A model generated the notes under the pieces. That model saw only the letters and a list, made by a program, of their open reading frames with translations. It was not told where the DNA came from and made no database searches. 64,000 nucleotides of DNA from Cordia subcordata (lineage: Eukaryota; Streptophyta; Magnoliopsida; Boraginales; Cordiaceae): positions 19,401,001-19,465,000 of the forward strand of contig JAPTOF010000007.1 in assembly GCA_028554755.1 (NCBI GenBank). The letters are read 5' to 3'. Within the stretch, counting starts at the first letter, position 1. Each line of letters begins with the position of its first letter. A program made the translations under genes and the position numbers. Below are positions 1 through 11,908 of the stretch, in pieces.

Positions 1-539
1 TTTTATTGGAGTTGATGCTTAGTTTATTGCATATCCAACATCTCTTGTTTCTTGGAGCCGATGCTTAGTTTTTTGAGCATGGTGCTGTTTGCTATTTGTG
101 TACATGGATGTAATTAGTTTGATTACCAATGAATGTATTTGCTAACTTAGCACCAAAAAAAAAATAGTAATCAATTTTGTATTTTTTAGCTTCATAGAAA
201 TGTCGAGTATCTAAACATCCAAATTCGAAAAACTCAACATTCGAAAAGTCCGATATCCAGCCGAATAATTACTTTTTAACCACTCGATTGAGTACTTTTT
301 CCCCACCCGAAACTCGAAAAATCCGAACCCGAAAAACCCAATTATCTAAAAACCTGATATGATTTCCACCCCTATATGGAAGACACTTGAGATGTTTCAC
401 TTGCGTGCAACGTGGGTAGTAGGGATGAGACGCTATGAGGACGTTGGAAAGCAGTGAAGAGGTCGCTCAGATGGTTACGAGACATTGCCTGTATAGGCAA
501 TGTGAAATGGTGAGGCCAGTTAGGGTTGATTGGTAAAGG
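1..539. other. non-coding, no gene seen
   Basis: No protein or RNA gene is visible. Around 190-370 the strand is rich in short CGAAAA/CCGAAC-type runs, a simple-sequence texture often left by old transposons, but I cannot assign a family. Confidence 0.4.
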
Positions 540-829
540 AGGGGAGAATTTTGGTTGGTCAATAAGGAGTAAATACAGTATAAGGTGGAGATTTGTAATA
601 TCTGTCCTGTATTCTAATAGTATATAGGAGCAAGGGAGAGATAGAAATGTGAGACAGGTAGCAGAGAGCGTTTAGAGCTAGAGCAAGAGTCCATCTTGTA
701 TTCATTATCGACGTTGTCTTAATAAAATTCTCCTTTTTCCCGTGGAGTAGACATTGGCTGAACCACGTAAAATAGTGTCGTTAATGTCTTGTTTATTTTG
801 TCTCGATTTACACTACGTTTTCCCCAACA
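540..829 (+). repeat. probable 3' part of a Ty1/copia LTR
   Basis: The stretch runs through a leader-like region into a block with CCCGTGGAGTAGACATT, then GCTGAACCACGTAAA, and ends in TTTTCCCCAACA. The order 'CCCGTGGA ... GAACCACGTAAA ... CAACA' is the usual 3' end of plant LTRs, and CA at 829 is a plausible LTR end. I found neither the matching TG start nor target duplications, so the left boundary is approximate. Confidence 0.45.
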
Positions 830-930
830 AAAATGGTTACAAGATCTTTTAATTGAAATGCTTATTTTCTCTCTGAAGTAATGGACAAAACTGGGTAAAA
901 GTATCAATAACAAGTAAAGCTTATAAGTAA

Positions 931-1452
931 GGGGCTAAGTCATTTATAAATTTTGCGAATAGAGTAGAAGTGCAAGAAGAAATTCTTTGTCCATGCATGA
1001 GATGTTGTATTAAAAAAAGCTGGACATCTGATGAAGTTAATCGTCACATCCTCAAATATGATTTTGTACCGAGTCATACAACCTGGATATTTCATGGGGA
1101 ATGATTGCCATCATCCCATTGTGACACTCCTAACAAACAAATTCTACCCCGATCTCCTAGCTTTCAGCAAACATTTGAAAATGTGTATGGTATGAGGGAA
1201 TCGCTTCAAGATGCAATAGGACATAATTCTTTTAAGGCAAAGATAGAGAAGTGTATGGCAAGTAGAACTTATAGTAGCCAATATGAAGCAGGAAATAAAA
1301 TTTGGAACGAGTATGTTGATAATTACAAGCTAAGGTGTGTGCATGAATATGGTACAGGAATTATAAAATCAAAAAACAAATACATGGAGATTGAATTGAT
1401 TAGAGCGTCGAATGAAAGGATAACAAGTGATAATCCTAGCATCAATTTGTAA
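931..1452 (+). pseudogene. CACTA (En/Spm) transposase-associated domain relic
   Basis: From 931 the frame reads SFINFANRVEVQ, then LCPCMRCCIKKSWTSDEVNR, HILKYDFVPS and TTWIFHGE. This matches the plant transposase-associated domain (CPC..C, an H-helix, ending in W.fHGE) found at the N-terminus of CACTA transposases. A TGA at 1102-1104 interrupts it, and the same frame stays open to 1452 with 115 codons resembling the following linker. No transposase core follows. It is a broken fragment, not a working gene. The family call rests on the cysteine and HGE motifs; the downstream portion is inference. Confidence 0.6.
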
Positions 1453-2751
1453 AAGCTTGAAAATATGCTTAGTGAATTTGAGAAATAAGCAACACTGACA
1501 AATGATAGAGCAACAAAGGCAAACCATTGCTCATTTGGTATCTAAACTTCAATTGTGCAAGATTGCTTTTGAAGTGTTTCGTTGGAACCATGTCTCTACA
1601 CTTCATGGAACTTACGTTCATACTCATGGAATATGTAGTTCACAGGTTTGTTTTAAACTCTTGTTTGCAGTTTAAAGATCCTATTTGTTGCTTTTTGTGG
1701 TATTTGGTATTGTTAATGAAAGCATATATGTTGTGGATGAAACTAATCTTATGGATGAAAGTGTTTGATGTTGCAAATAGAAGGGTTTGGTTATTATTTG
1801 CTTCTAGTATCTTTTTTATGGTTGACTTCTCAGTTGATATTAAGTGGAGAAGCTTAGCAAACTTATTACTAGTTATTAAGTATGAAAGATTGTGTTTTAT
1901 ATATGTTAATCAATAGGAAGTTAACTAAAACAGTCAAGTAGCTAAGAACTATGAAAGATAGTTGTTGTTTACAACAAAAAACTATTTATGTGACATGTCT
2001 AAAGAATGAAAGACCAAAAATTTATTTATTTAACATGTTTGAAGCATGAAAATATGATGTTGTGTATTGTTATATGTTGTTGAATCTTTGTCTCTGTCCC
2101 TTTTATTAGAGTATAGGTGCTTCCCTCTTCTCTTTTTAGTGTATTGAAAAATGGAATGGATAGAGTTGTGTAGCGCCTAGCGTTGCAACTGGTGAAAGCT
2201 TTGTTTAGTCTTTTTATTTTTAATGAACAGTAGTCACTTTTCTAAGTATAGAATAAAATGCTCTATAACTTTTTCTCTTTGCCATCTTTCCACGCTCCAA
2301 ATAATACAAGTGCTAATGCTGAACATAGCTCAACACTTAGTGTTGCTCGTGATTGAAAAAAAATGTATAATTGTCATGTTGGAATTCATGTCAATCTTAT
2401 CATTTTTTTTTCCCTTCAGGAGAAAGAACTATTGCTTTTGCTTAAGACAGTGTTGATTTGCAATTTATATCTTTGCATTAAAACCACTTTCAAATGTGAA
2501 AAGTATTTTGATACATTTGAAGGAATTAAATGTACATGATTCTATGTTAATATATTTTAATACAATATTAGAGTAATTTTCTGTTAGAATTTGTGTAAAG
2601 ATATATATACAATTAATATATAAATAAATAACAAGTGTATACAGATTGCACAAATAATAGCTATTATCTTAGGAGACTTAAATTAATATTTAAATGAATT
2701 TAGTTGCCCTTAAAGCGTAATTACCATAAGATTTGAAGTCTAACTGTTATG
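1453..2751. other. non-coding, no gene recognised
   Basis: A 129-codon open stretch at 1527-1916 is T-rich, with no domain motif and an amino-acid make-up typical of chance frames. It may contain eroded remains of the transposon at 931-1452. Nothing else is recognisable. Confidence 0.35.
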
Positions 2752-3060
2752 TGTATAGATCCTTCGAAAGTTCCCTACAATTAAGGTCACAGCCTGAGTG
2801 CAATGACCACTTTCGTATATGAGTACTAAAGACGGCAAGTTGATATGTGATGTTATTTAGGTTTTTGGCTTAGTGTTTGCTGTGTGTACTAGATGATCCT
2901 CCTTAGAAGCACAAGGCCTCTTCTTTTATACTTGTTCTACCCTCGTCATATCAGCTATTGCGATAACTTCGTGATCCCCCTTCTGCGGCGCTGAATCCCC
3001 TTAAGGTTGATGCTATTATCCTAAGACGAATCTTCACAGTGCCCTTATAGCCAAGGCCTT

Positions 3061-3247
3061 GTCTGCTTATATATGGGCTGAGAGATATTGCACCCCTATC
3101 TGCCCATATTTGGGTCGAGGAGAGATTGGCCCCTATCCGTCCGTATATGGGCCGAGGAGAGATTGGACCCCTATCTGCCCGTACATGGGCCGAGAAGAGA
3201 TTAGGCCCCTCTCCTCTCGTATATGGGCCGAAGAGAGATTGGGCCCT
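3061..3247. repeat. tandem array, about 38-bp unit, five copies
   Basis: Five degenerate copies of a unit containing CCCGTATATGGGCCGAGGAG and AGATTGG lie inside the left LTR. Each unit has a near-palindromic CCC(G/A)TATATGGG core. The right LTR has only one to two copies, so the array expanded after, or differs between, the two LTRs. Confidence 0.7.
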
Positions 3248-3469
3248 TAGCTGATGTCATTCTTTATGTCATAATCACATCTCATGATTACTTATACTAG
3301 CTCAGCTGTCTATTTTCAAAATTTTGCCATTTCTTAAGCGCACACGGTAATCTAGGTTTGTCATTTTATTTTCCTATTTCTCTATTTTTTATTTATTAAT
3401 ATATTTTTTAAGTATCTATTAAAATATCTTAGGTAGCTAAAGTCTTTGTTGTACTACTTTCTCTTCAGG

Positions 3470-3630
3470 TTAGGGCTTAGTACTTTCGGAAGAAGGGGCT
3501 TAGGATGTGGCCGTTTCGGAAGAGGGGCTTAGGATGTAGCCCTTTCGAAAAAGGGGCTTCAGATGTGGCTCTTTCGGAAAAGAGACTTAGGATGCGGCCC
3601 TTCTGAAAAAAAGGGATTAGGATTTGTCCA
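3470..3630. repeat. tandem array, about 35-bp unit, four copies
   Basis: Repeats of GGGCTTAGGATGTGGCC followed by CTTTCGGAA lie in the interior of the small LTR element, between its two LTRs. Confidence 0.65.
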
Positions 3631-4253
3631 TAAATGTATACCGACTCCTGTTGCAACTGTGATCTTCAACATGTGCAAGACTTCATTTTAGAAAGCTTGT
3701 GCTAGTAACATCTCTAGCTTCTACTCCGGCCACTCATTCTCTCTTTAAGACGCATCTTCTCTTCTGCTACCTGTTTCTAGGCTCTTAGCATTTCTTCCAA
3801 TTCTTCAATTTGCAAATGCGCATCGTAAGATGTGGTTGCCATTGTTTCAGCAAGGTATATGATTGTGTCAACATCATCGGTTTTCCCACATAAGGCACCA
3901 AATTGTAGATCCCCTAGAGGTTCCTGACAATTAAGGTCACGGCCTGAGTGCAATGACCCCTTTACTAGCGATAGCGAGCTGATATGTGATGCTATATAGG
4001 TTTTGGGCTAGGTGTTTGCTGTGTGTATTAGATGATCCTTCCTAGGAGTAGAAGGCCTCTCTTTTTATGGCCGTTCTACCTCTATGATATCAGTTATCGC
4101 GATAAATTTGCAATCCCCTTCTGTGGTGTTAAATCTCCTAGGGTTAATGCTATTATCCTGAGACGAACCTTTTTGTTGTCCTTATGGCGTGGGCCTTTGT
4201 CTATCTACCCATATATGGGTTGAAGAGGGATTGGGCCTTCATTGCCCAATACA

Positions 4254-6426
4254 ATGTGGTCAGAAGATGCAAACTTTGCCAATTGTATCAATGCTAGTTA
4301 CGCTTCCAAGCATAACAATAGTTAGTTATACTTCCATGCATAATATAAATTTTTTTTTGTTGATTTTGCTTAAGCTTAGATGAATAAGTAAACAATATGT
4401 GTTATATTTTTAAGTGTAATTATAAGTCAAAATAAGTGTAACTCCTGGAATATACTTTTGTACCAATAATCCAAGTATTCAGACTATAATCCACCTAATG
4501 CTGTTTGAGGTAAGCTTGTCAATCTCTTTTATTTTTCCTTTTTAAAATGGAGACAATAAGCCTGTCAATATTGAAGCTTATGCTTTTGGCAACTTTTAGG
4601 CATGTTCTATGTAAGGTAGGACCTATATAGTGCTAAAACTATCCAAGATCATAGGAAGTAGAATAAGTTAGAATAAAAATTATTGACAAACCATGATGAT
4701 CTAAGCCAATTCAACTTCTCATAAACTACATTGTTAGAATTTTCTTACAAATAAGTTTTCTAAGAACTTAAGGTTGGGATTTCAATAGGGACGAACTATA
4801 TACTTTAGGAGAGGCCCTGGTCCCCCTCCCTCCCTTCCTTTTTTTTTTTTTTTGGTTATGAGATAAACTTGTATACAAATTTTGGGGAAAGCACAAAACC
4901 AACTCTGCGGAAAGCACAAAACATGCACGGCAAGTTAGTTTAAGAATTGGTAATGATGTTTGATTTTCGAAAGTTAGAAAATCAAGCACATGGAATCTGA
5001 GCAATAAATAAGCATATAATTGATTTGATAATTGTTTGTTTAGAATGAAAAATTAATTTAATAAATGATAACTTAATTTATTTTTGTAAATCTCTTTACA
5101 ATTAACCTTTCATATTTATCTTCTTTATTTTTGGCTTTTGCAATTTTAGTTTTTTTCTTCCCTGGAAGGGGACGTTCTTCTCCCCGATATTGTATTGATT
5201 GAAAGTGAATTCACAAAGAAGAAGGGGGCATTGATTGTACCCTCTATCCACTCTAAGATGAGGTTTTTGTAATTTTAGTTGAACAATCATTAGAAAGTAG
5301 AACTCTGCTCTTTCTTTTTAGACAACATGTAAGATCTCTTCTCCTTATCTGTCTACAAAATTTTGTTTCTTGCCGGTTTTTGAATTGGAGTAAAAAGTAA
5401 GAACGTTTTTTTTCTTCGATCTTGATGGTGGATTAGGATACTGATCAACAGCTCTGTTTGGTCTCTACTCTCTTCAATTTTATTGACGTAATAACTTAAT
5501 TGCCGCTCCTAATACTCTTCGATCTTTCTTCAATGTTTTAATAAGATCTCTTTTCTCTGTGTTTTATATTTGGCTCCCCCTCCCCTTGCCTTAATATCTT
5601 ATCCTCGGTCAGTGCAAGACTCATTATTAGGAGTTAGAGAAAGAAACTTTCTACTTGTTGATTTTCAGAAGTACTGCTTCCAAACTTCCCTGCAGCGCAT
5701 TTAGTAATGCCAGTAGCCTACTGAAGGTTGGCTGTCTATGGACAAGTTAAGGTAGGCCATATCTGAATCTTTTAGCCAAGTAAAGAGAAATTGCAGGATA
5801 AATCGGTGAGATATTAATGAAGTTAACGAACCAATATATGCTCAATATTAAATGGTGCTATAGTTGCTTCCCTATGCCCTTCCGTTCTTGGTGGAAGTAT
5901 CGCAATATTGGCCATTTCTTGAAAGTAATGAACGAGCTCAACTAACTGGTTAACTAAGAGAGAAGCTTATCACTCTTTTCTTATTTTTTTGAGCCTTAAA
6001 AACCCTGTCCTTATAGGAACATAGAGGATAATTTTGTAAATACACGCACTAGACGTATTTGATAGCTAAGAATTTACTAAAAGCATAAAGGGTGGAGTTT
6101 ATTTCCTTTGGAAGAGAGAACTCCTCGATAGCACCTCATGTCTGTCAAAAGCTCAATTTGATGCTTTTGTTTCATTTTGAAACTTTGGAGCCTTTTATTA
6201 CAAATTCTAGACCCGATGAATCGATTTTCTGACTAATAATCAGGAAAAGTTAACAGAACATTTTTAGGCATCAAAGTATAAGTAGCACTTAGTTTGTGTT
6301 TTTGGGTTCAGTAATTTGGGCATAGGGGAACTCCTTTCCTCGTGATTATGACTGGACCAAATCTTTACATAATTACATACATTAAAATAATAGTTGGGTG
6401 GGTAGACATGTGTCACCCTCTAAACC

Positions 6427-6471
<45 letters not shown>

Positions 6472-7208
6472 TTACAAAAATTAGTGTGTTACTCTTCTTT
6501 ACTTTTTTTTTTCTTTTATTGTTAGAGTGAGTGTCTATTAATTTTATTTATTTAAAACGAATACTTGGTTAAGATGTCATGTCATACTTCTTGATTGTTT
6601 CCTAATTTTTTATATTTCCTAACTTTTAAAATTTTTAACCTTAGTATTATGTGAAATCCCATGATTTTTCCTTTATTTTTTTCAATGTTTTTGTAGTGAT
6701 AAGAATAATATTCTTTTAAATTTTGAGTAGTTGAAGTGCCACATAAGTGTTTCTTTTTAGTTGATATATGACATGAGTGTTTCTTTTTTATTTGATACGT
6801 GGAGAGATGTTGCATAAGACTAATTTTTTTTTTATTTTAGTATTTTATTATTTATCGAGTAGTTAACTCAATGTTTTAAAAAATTGATAAAAAAAATCTA
6901 AAAAAATAATTTTTTGACTCAACATTCTTATTACAGGTCTCAAGAATATTTAATTAGATAAAATATAAGTTCAATACATAATTAAATTTTTTAATCTAAA
7001 AGATTCATTCACATCTTTACCATATAATCATCTAAATTACATAAAACATAAAATATAAGAACACATAACACCCACAAAATCGCACAGGTTAACATACTAG
7101 TTATCTTATAAAAGTCTAAGGGCTTTTACGTTTGAAATGCTCTGGGCTAATTTGTGGGTCTCAATGTGTTTCGCTTAGCATGTTGTTGATTTAAATTCCT
7201 GTCTAGCT
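4254..7208. other. AT-rich non-coding stretch, no gene recognised
   Basis: No open frame here carries a recognisable domain. There is a poly-T run near 4840 and an (AT)n microsatellite at about 6426-6470. Open frames at 4768-5004, 5102-5290 and 6582-6815 on the minus strand are short, lysine- or aromatic-rich chance frames. Confidence 0.4.
6426..6470. repeat. (AT)n microsatellite
   Basis: A run of alternating A and T with a few interruptions. Confidence 0.85.
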
Positions 7209-7328
7209 AAGAGCCTATTTGGCTTTGCTTATTTTGCTGCTTATAAGCACTTAAAAAAAAATACCATTCATATACTTTTTACTATTTGTCGCTTATAAGT
7301 TCCAAACAAACCAAGGCAAACAGGCCCT
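7209..7328. repeat. short MITE-like inverted repeat
   Basis: The left end GAGCCTATTTGGCTTTGC and the reverse complement of the right end (GGGCCTGTTTGCCTTGG) match imperfectly, and both arms carry a CTTATAAG motif further in. About 120 bp with no coding. The outer GGGCC.(G/A)TTTGG pattern is typical of hAT-type MITEs; the family call is inference. Confidence 0.45.
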
Positions 7329-7805
7329 AACTTAGAGGACTGATGTTGATTATTATAGTTCAGACTTTACACTTTCGCTTGGTAATCTACTTTAATCGCT
7401 TGTACTCATCCAAATTCAACTATATATTTTAGTGTGTTAATCCCATTTAATTGAGTTAAGTACTTAATCAACAAGTATTGATCACACTAGAGAATTCAAG
7501 TAAATTTAGGTCTCGAAATTTGGATCCCATTTCAATTTTATCAGAAAAAAATAAACCGAGACTCCGGCTAGGAGACTGGTTGAATAGACTTCCACAAAGC
7601 TTTTGATGGGGCAAAATGGAAATTCACCAGATTGACAAACTCATTAATAAATCTTCATACCCATTCAATAATTAAATGCACACACAACAGTTAAGCAAAC
7701 ACAAATAAAAAAAGACACAAGCTCAAATAATTTGCATAACATTATGCTTTATACAACGTAACTAACTTATTCTAACCACGCTTGCATGCGAGGGGGCGTG
7801 TGAGC

Positions 7806-8114
7806 CTAACAATCGGCCGGAGGGGTGAGACCGCACTTAGCAGGGAGGCCGAGTGCAAGCTCAGGATCAATCCCAAAAGTAGGCAACATGGTGGAGTTCT
7901 TGTAAGAACACAAGCATTTCAAATCAGCGTGTGATATAGCATCACAACATGCAGCAGATGGCTCCACTGGCTCTGGCTGCGTAACGGAAGGCTTGCACGC
8001 CATCAAATCCTCCACATTCATGTTGCACAAGTTCAACGCCTCCGATTCTTTGAATGCTGCAAGCACCACCACCACCATCGCCATCACCGCCACCATTTTG
8101 CTTCGGATCGCCAT
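7806..8114 (-). CDS. DIR1-like non-specific lipid transfer protein
   Basis: A complete 102-residue secreted protein. Residues 1-26 form a signal peptide with a hydrophobic VAVMAMVVVVLAAF core. The mature part has the eight-cysteine pattern C-x9-C-x15-CC-x9-CLC-x24-C-x7-C of plant lipid transfer proteins. The length, the acidic/proline stretch after the second cysteine (QPEPVEP) and the C-terminal GLPAKCGL match the DIR1-like subgroup, which binds lysolipids in the apoplast; in Arabidopsis DIR1 is needed for long-distance systemic acquired resistance signalling. It is a single exon, as is common in this group. The ATG at 8114 directly precedes the signal peptide, and a TATA motif lies about 85-90 bp upstream. 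The fold is secure; an immune-signalling role is inferred from the family. Confidence 0.93.
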   Translation of the reverse strand: MAIRSKMVAVMAMVVVVLAAFKESEALNLCNMNVEDLMACKPSVTQPEPVEPSAACCDAISHADLKCLCSYKNSTMLPTFGIDPELALGLPAKCGLTPPADC

Positions 8115-8196
8115 GATCTTGTGGTTGCTTTTACACTAAGTTGAAGTTGGAGTTCCACAAATGTGGCTATGCTGTATTTATTTATCCCTTCAACGA

Positions 8197-8206
8197 TTAT
8201 ATATAG
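8197..8206 (-). promoter_or_regulatory. TATA-box candidate for the DIR1-like gene
   Basis: On the minus strand CTATATATAA lies about 85-90 bp upstream of the ATG at 8114, a normal distance for a plant core promoter with a short 5' UTR. Confidence 0.5.
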
Positions 8207-8586
8207 TAGAATGTTGATGAGAAGGAGAGGCTGTTGAGCCCGTGATGAATTTTTTGTCATGATTGAAGGTTCACATGTGGGTGTGAACTACACTTGGCTA
8301 AAATTGTGTGGTGGTAGAGCACGTAGCTTATAAGCTGCTTTTAATTTGCTTTATGTGGGTGTGGAAGCGCCTCATGTTAGTTGCATATGATATCGTGAAT
8401 GGATTTGCATCATTTCGACGACGTTTGTTGTCTTCTTATATATGCTTTTGGATCCACTTTCCAAAGGAAAAAGAATCGCCTTTGACGATGCTATGTAAAA
8501 GGGTACGTTCTTTATGTTTAGTGTCATTAATTTTTTGGCTACTTATCTTTTCAATGAGATATTTTGATGGCTCATCTTACAGCATG

Positions 8587-8725
8587 AGAGACACCGTTAG
8601 TCTCTGAATTATTTTTCATCAAATTTTTAATGAAATAAGCACGTGCATTACACGTGGCTCGGCTTTAATGTGCTTAAGCCGTTATATATTTGAAAGAAAA
8701 TAACGAAGGGACTAACGGTGTCTCT
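8587..8725. repeat. perfect 16-bp inverted repeat flanking a 107-bp loop
   Basis: AGAGACACCGTTAGTC at 8587-8602 is matched exactly by its reverse complement at 8710-8725. The loop contains CACGTGCATTACACGTGG. It may be a tiny MITE or a hairpin; no coding. Confidence 0.6.
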
Positions 8726-10640
8726 TATTTTGTAAGATAAGGGATCAAGATGTCCCATCTAAAAGATAAAGGACCAAAAAGTTTTTGACACTAAAAATAA
8801 GAAACCACTAAAGTAATATACCTTATGTAAATTTATATGTTACGAAAGAAATTAAATTAGGTAAATATATGATAATATGAAATACATTCTTTAAAAGCTA
8901 AAAAGTGTTATAGTGTGGGACTTTTACTTGATTAGAACCAAATAGTGTGTTAAACGAAAATGCATTATAGTGCTTTACTTTGCAATCATTTGTTATCTAA
9001 AATAGTGACAGTCCTCATGTTGCACATGAAATTGGAGCTTGAATTCACGAAATATGTGTGGACTAGAAGATTAAAAGGGTGTTCATTTTGGGTGTTTATA
9101 AATATTTTTATAAAAAAAATTGATCGAGATTATTTTTCATGTTCGATATTTATAAATAACCAAATAATAACAGCTAAACAGCCTATATATTACGGCTCAT
9201 ACAAAGAGATTTCAAATTCAAGTGAAAAAATACTTTTGTCCAACTAAATGCTGTTATTATTGTCACTATACGAATTAATAACAGTAAGAGATTAGAGAAA
9301 AGATAATATATAAATCTTTTCAAGAAATAAGACGTTCATGTCTTTTGTTCTTATGCATTAGATTGAATAGGTCCCTTATTATTATTATTATTTTAATTCT
9401 TTCCAAGTCCGTCTAATAGTTAAAGTTAACAACAAAGTCAGTTACCTTAGCATAATACCATTTATGTCCTTAACTGGACAAATGTCTAAATGGCATCACA
9501 AAAATTTAATTTTTATACATAATTTATTCGATCACCACTTTGGTATACAGAAAAATAGAAAACTTTCAAGGGCTATATATGTGACTATTTGAAAAGTTTC
9601 AAAAATGTTTTCTTAAAAAAATATAAATCTATAATATAGACGATATTTTTGTGATGCACTGTGGATGTATTCTTTTTTTTCTTCGTAAAAACAATATGGA
9701 TTTGTATGGTTTTTTTCATTGTTGACTGTGTAGTTACAACCATTCATTATTAATTTTATTATAATCAAGCTAAATAAAAGCATTTTTAGAATAACTAGCG
9801 TTTTCTATATATCTGGTGCTCTGTACTAGTTAATCTATTTTTAAATATCAACATTAAACTCTATTAAGTTATTTATTTTTTAATTAGAGACAATAAATTT
9901 AGTTATAAATTTTTGACATTTACAAATTAATGTTATTTAAATACTAATTGATTGACATTAAAATTTTCAAACTAACAAAAATGTATATCAAAATAGCTAA
10001 ACAATATAAAATGAAATAGATAATAAATAATAAATCAAATCCATAAATTAATAAAATACAATATATATATATTTATATATATATATATATATTTTATAGA
10101 AGAAGGTATATGCCTTTTCAGCATATGCTACATGTCACTGAATACATTTTATTCAATTAGCAAATTAAATAGTTATCTGTTAATAACTAAAATTCAACAA
10201 CTAACAATCTAAATAATTAGTTATCTGTTAACAACTAAATTTCTACATATAACTACCGAAACCGCTATAAGCTACTAAAACAACTATTGTCAAACTGACC
10301 CTTAAAACAATGGATGCAAGTGTCTTTCTCTCAAAAATTTCACTTAATTTTTGACCCTTAATTAATTTTACCAAAATAAATCTCAGGTAACAGCTAGGCA
10401 GGAGCAAAATAAGTTACATGGGAATGCATAAAAGAAGAGAGGCCTAATATTAATTAATTAATTGTTGTTGTTGTTGTTATATCAAATCAAAACCCGTATA
10501 TATCCGAAGTTAACCAGATCAGTTAGTTGAGATCCGTTGATATCGCGGCAAGCTTTATAGTATCCCCATCATCATTAATTACCAAGCAATTAAATTTCAC
10601 TGCTTCTCTTCTCTCCCTCACCGACCTTTATTTCCTTTCC
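8726..10640. other. AT-rich intergenic DNA
   Basis: No gene recognised. It includes an (AT)n run at about 10061-10092 and a short (TTG)n run at about 10463-10479. The minor open frames have no domain features. Confidence 0.4.
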
Positions 10641-10648
10641 TCTATCTC

Positions 10649-10656
10649 TATAAATA
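10649..10656 (+). promoter_or_regulatory. TATA box of the serine-rich-like gene
   Basis: TATAAATA preceded by a pyrimidine-rich CTCTATCTC tract, 97 bp before the ATG at 10753. This is a textbook plant core promoter arrangement and supports exon 1 of the gene below. Confidence 0.65.
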
Positions 10657-10752
10657 TATATACATAAACTCTTGCAGTTTCAAGTGTGTGTATTACTGTT
10701 CTTACTCAAAACCCTACATTTAAATCTATTTTAATTTCTTGTTGCAATTGCA

Positions 10753-11908
10753 ATGGCCACTTATCAGTTACAAATTCAGAACCCTCATGTTACAGCAGCC
10801 GCTGCCACAGCCACCGCCACCGCCACCGCCACCGCCGCTGATATCCGGTATTTACTCTTCATATTTATTTTTTCCTCGTTGTAATTTTTAATCGATGAGA
10901 AACACGAATTGCGTTCTAAAAATAATTAGTATTAAATAAGATATATAGAATAGTATGAATTTCTCTCTGTATATACTGTACATGTGAATGGAGTATTAAC
11001 GTATTGACGTATAGCAATCTAGTTCATAGTTTTAGTGACAGAATAGACATACCAATTGTTTAGAATGGAGATGTTGTATGAATTTTTTTCTTTTTTTTTT
11101 TTTTTAAATTATTTTCCAGGAAAAGGATCACTATTGTCTTTTAATATGGGTTGTATTATTAGGGAAACAGTCCAAGTAATTAATTAACTAATCCTACCAT
11201 TCAATTTGAACATTTATGGAAGGGCACTATTTGATCAAGGGTGATTAATTCAGGATAATTCTTTCAGTCGGGATATTAAAAAGAGTTTTATTCCTTATAT
11301 TTTGCTAAAGTTCCATAAAACTCTTACTAATAGCACGTTATGTCAAAGAGAATGTTAACAATGTTGTGTAACGTTCTTTTATAGTATAAGGATATTAGTA
11401 AGTGAATTTTAAAACACAAAAAATTATATGTAATGACATCGACAAAAAAATATATAAAGGGGTAAAGTGCATGTTACCATCTTGAAAAAAAGACCTCTAT
11501 TGAGTAGGAATTATTAAATTCATGCTAACAAGTTTTACTTGAAAAATAATGAATAGGGCTAAGATGATGAAAAGTGCATCATATAAAGAAACGGAATCAT
11601 CTTCATATGCTGCTGCTGCTGCTGCTAAAGCGTTGGCTAATAAGACGAGTGCGACAGAAAACAACCCCATGGATAAAAGCAAGAAGCGGTGCCTGTGCGC
11701 TCCGACCACCCATGCTGGTTCATTCAAGTGCCGTCTCCATCGAGCCACTTCAACCCTAAAACCGTCAGCGTCATCGCCAAGCATTGGCGGCGATAATAAG
11801 CAGAAGCTCAGTCGCCGGAAGATCACGCAGTGCGGCGGCGTTAACGGCCGCCTCCAGTTGTCGAGATTTGGTAAGGCTGCTGCTGCCGCCGTTGAACTCG
11901 GCGGTTGA
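10753..11908 (+). CDS. serine-rich-like protein with CLCAPTTH motif (two exons)
   Basis: Exon 1 is 10753-10847 (MATYQLQIQNPHV, then an alanine/threonine dipeptide run) and ends at a CCG|GTATTT donor. Exon 2 is 11557-11908 after an AATAG acceptor. The phases fit (two bases plus one), giving a 148-residue protein. Exon 2 holds an Ala run, then RCLCAPTTHAGSFKCRLHR, the signature of a plant family annotated as serine-rich protein-like, and a basic C-terminus. The family is widespread in angiosperms and its biochemical role is not known. The TATA box upstream of exon 1 is the main reason to prefer the spliced model; the alternative is a single exon from ATG 11549 (119 residues). Family call strong, splicing moderate. 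Confidence 0.75.

Larger units (their letters stand above)
2752..4253 (-). mobile_element. small non-autonomous LTR retrotransposon (TRIM/TR-GAG-like)
   Basis: Two diverged direct repeats of about 350-500 bp lie at 2752-3259 and 3904-4253. Both start TGTA..GATCC, share AATTAAGGTCAC, GCCTGAGTGCAATGACC and GATGATCCT, and end in a block around GGGATTGGGCC. Read on the minus strand, the right copy is followed directly by TTTGGTGCC-TTATGTGGGAA, the classic primer-binding and leader start of Ty3/gypsy-type elements. An ATG soon after gives about 20 gag-like residues (MATTSYDAHLQIEELEEMLR) before a stop. The interior is only about 640 bp and lacks pol, so the element depended on others for transposition. 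Outer ends are approximate and I could not confirm target duplications. Confidence 0.6.

Noticed and set aside
1527..1916. 129-codon plus frame
   Set aside because: T-rich chance frame without domain, start context or neighbours that support it.
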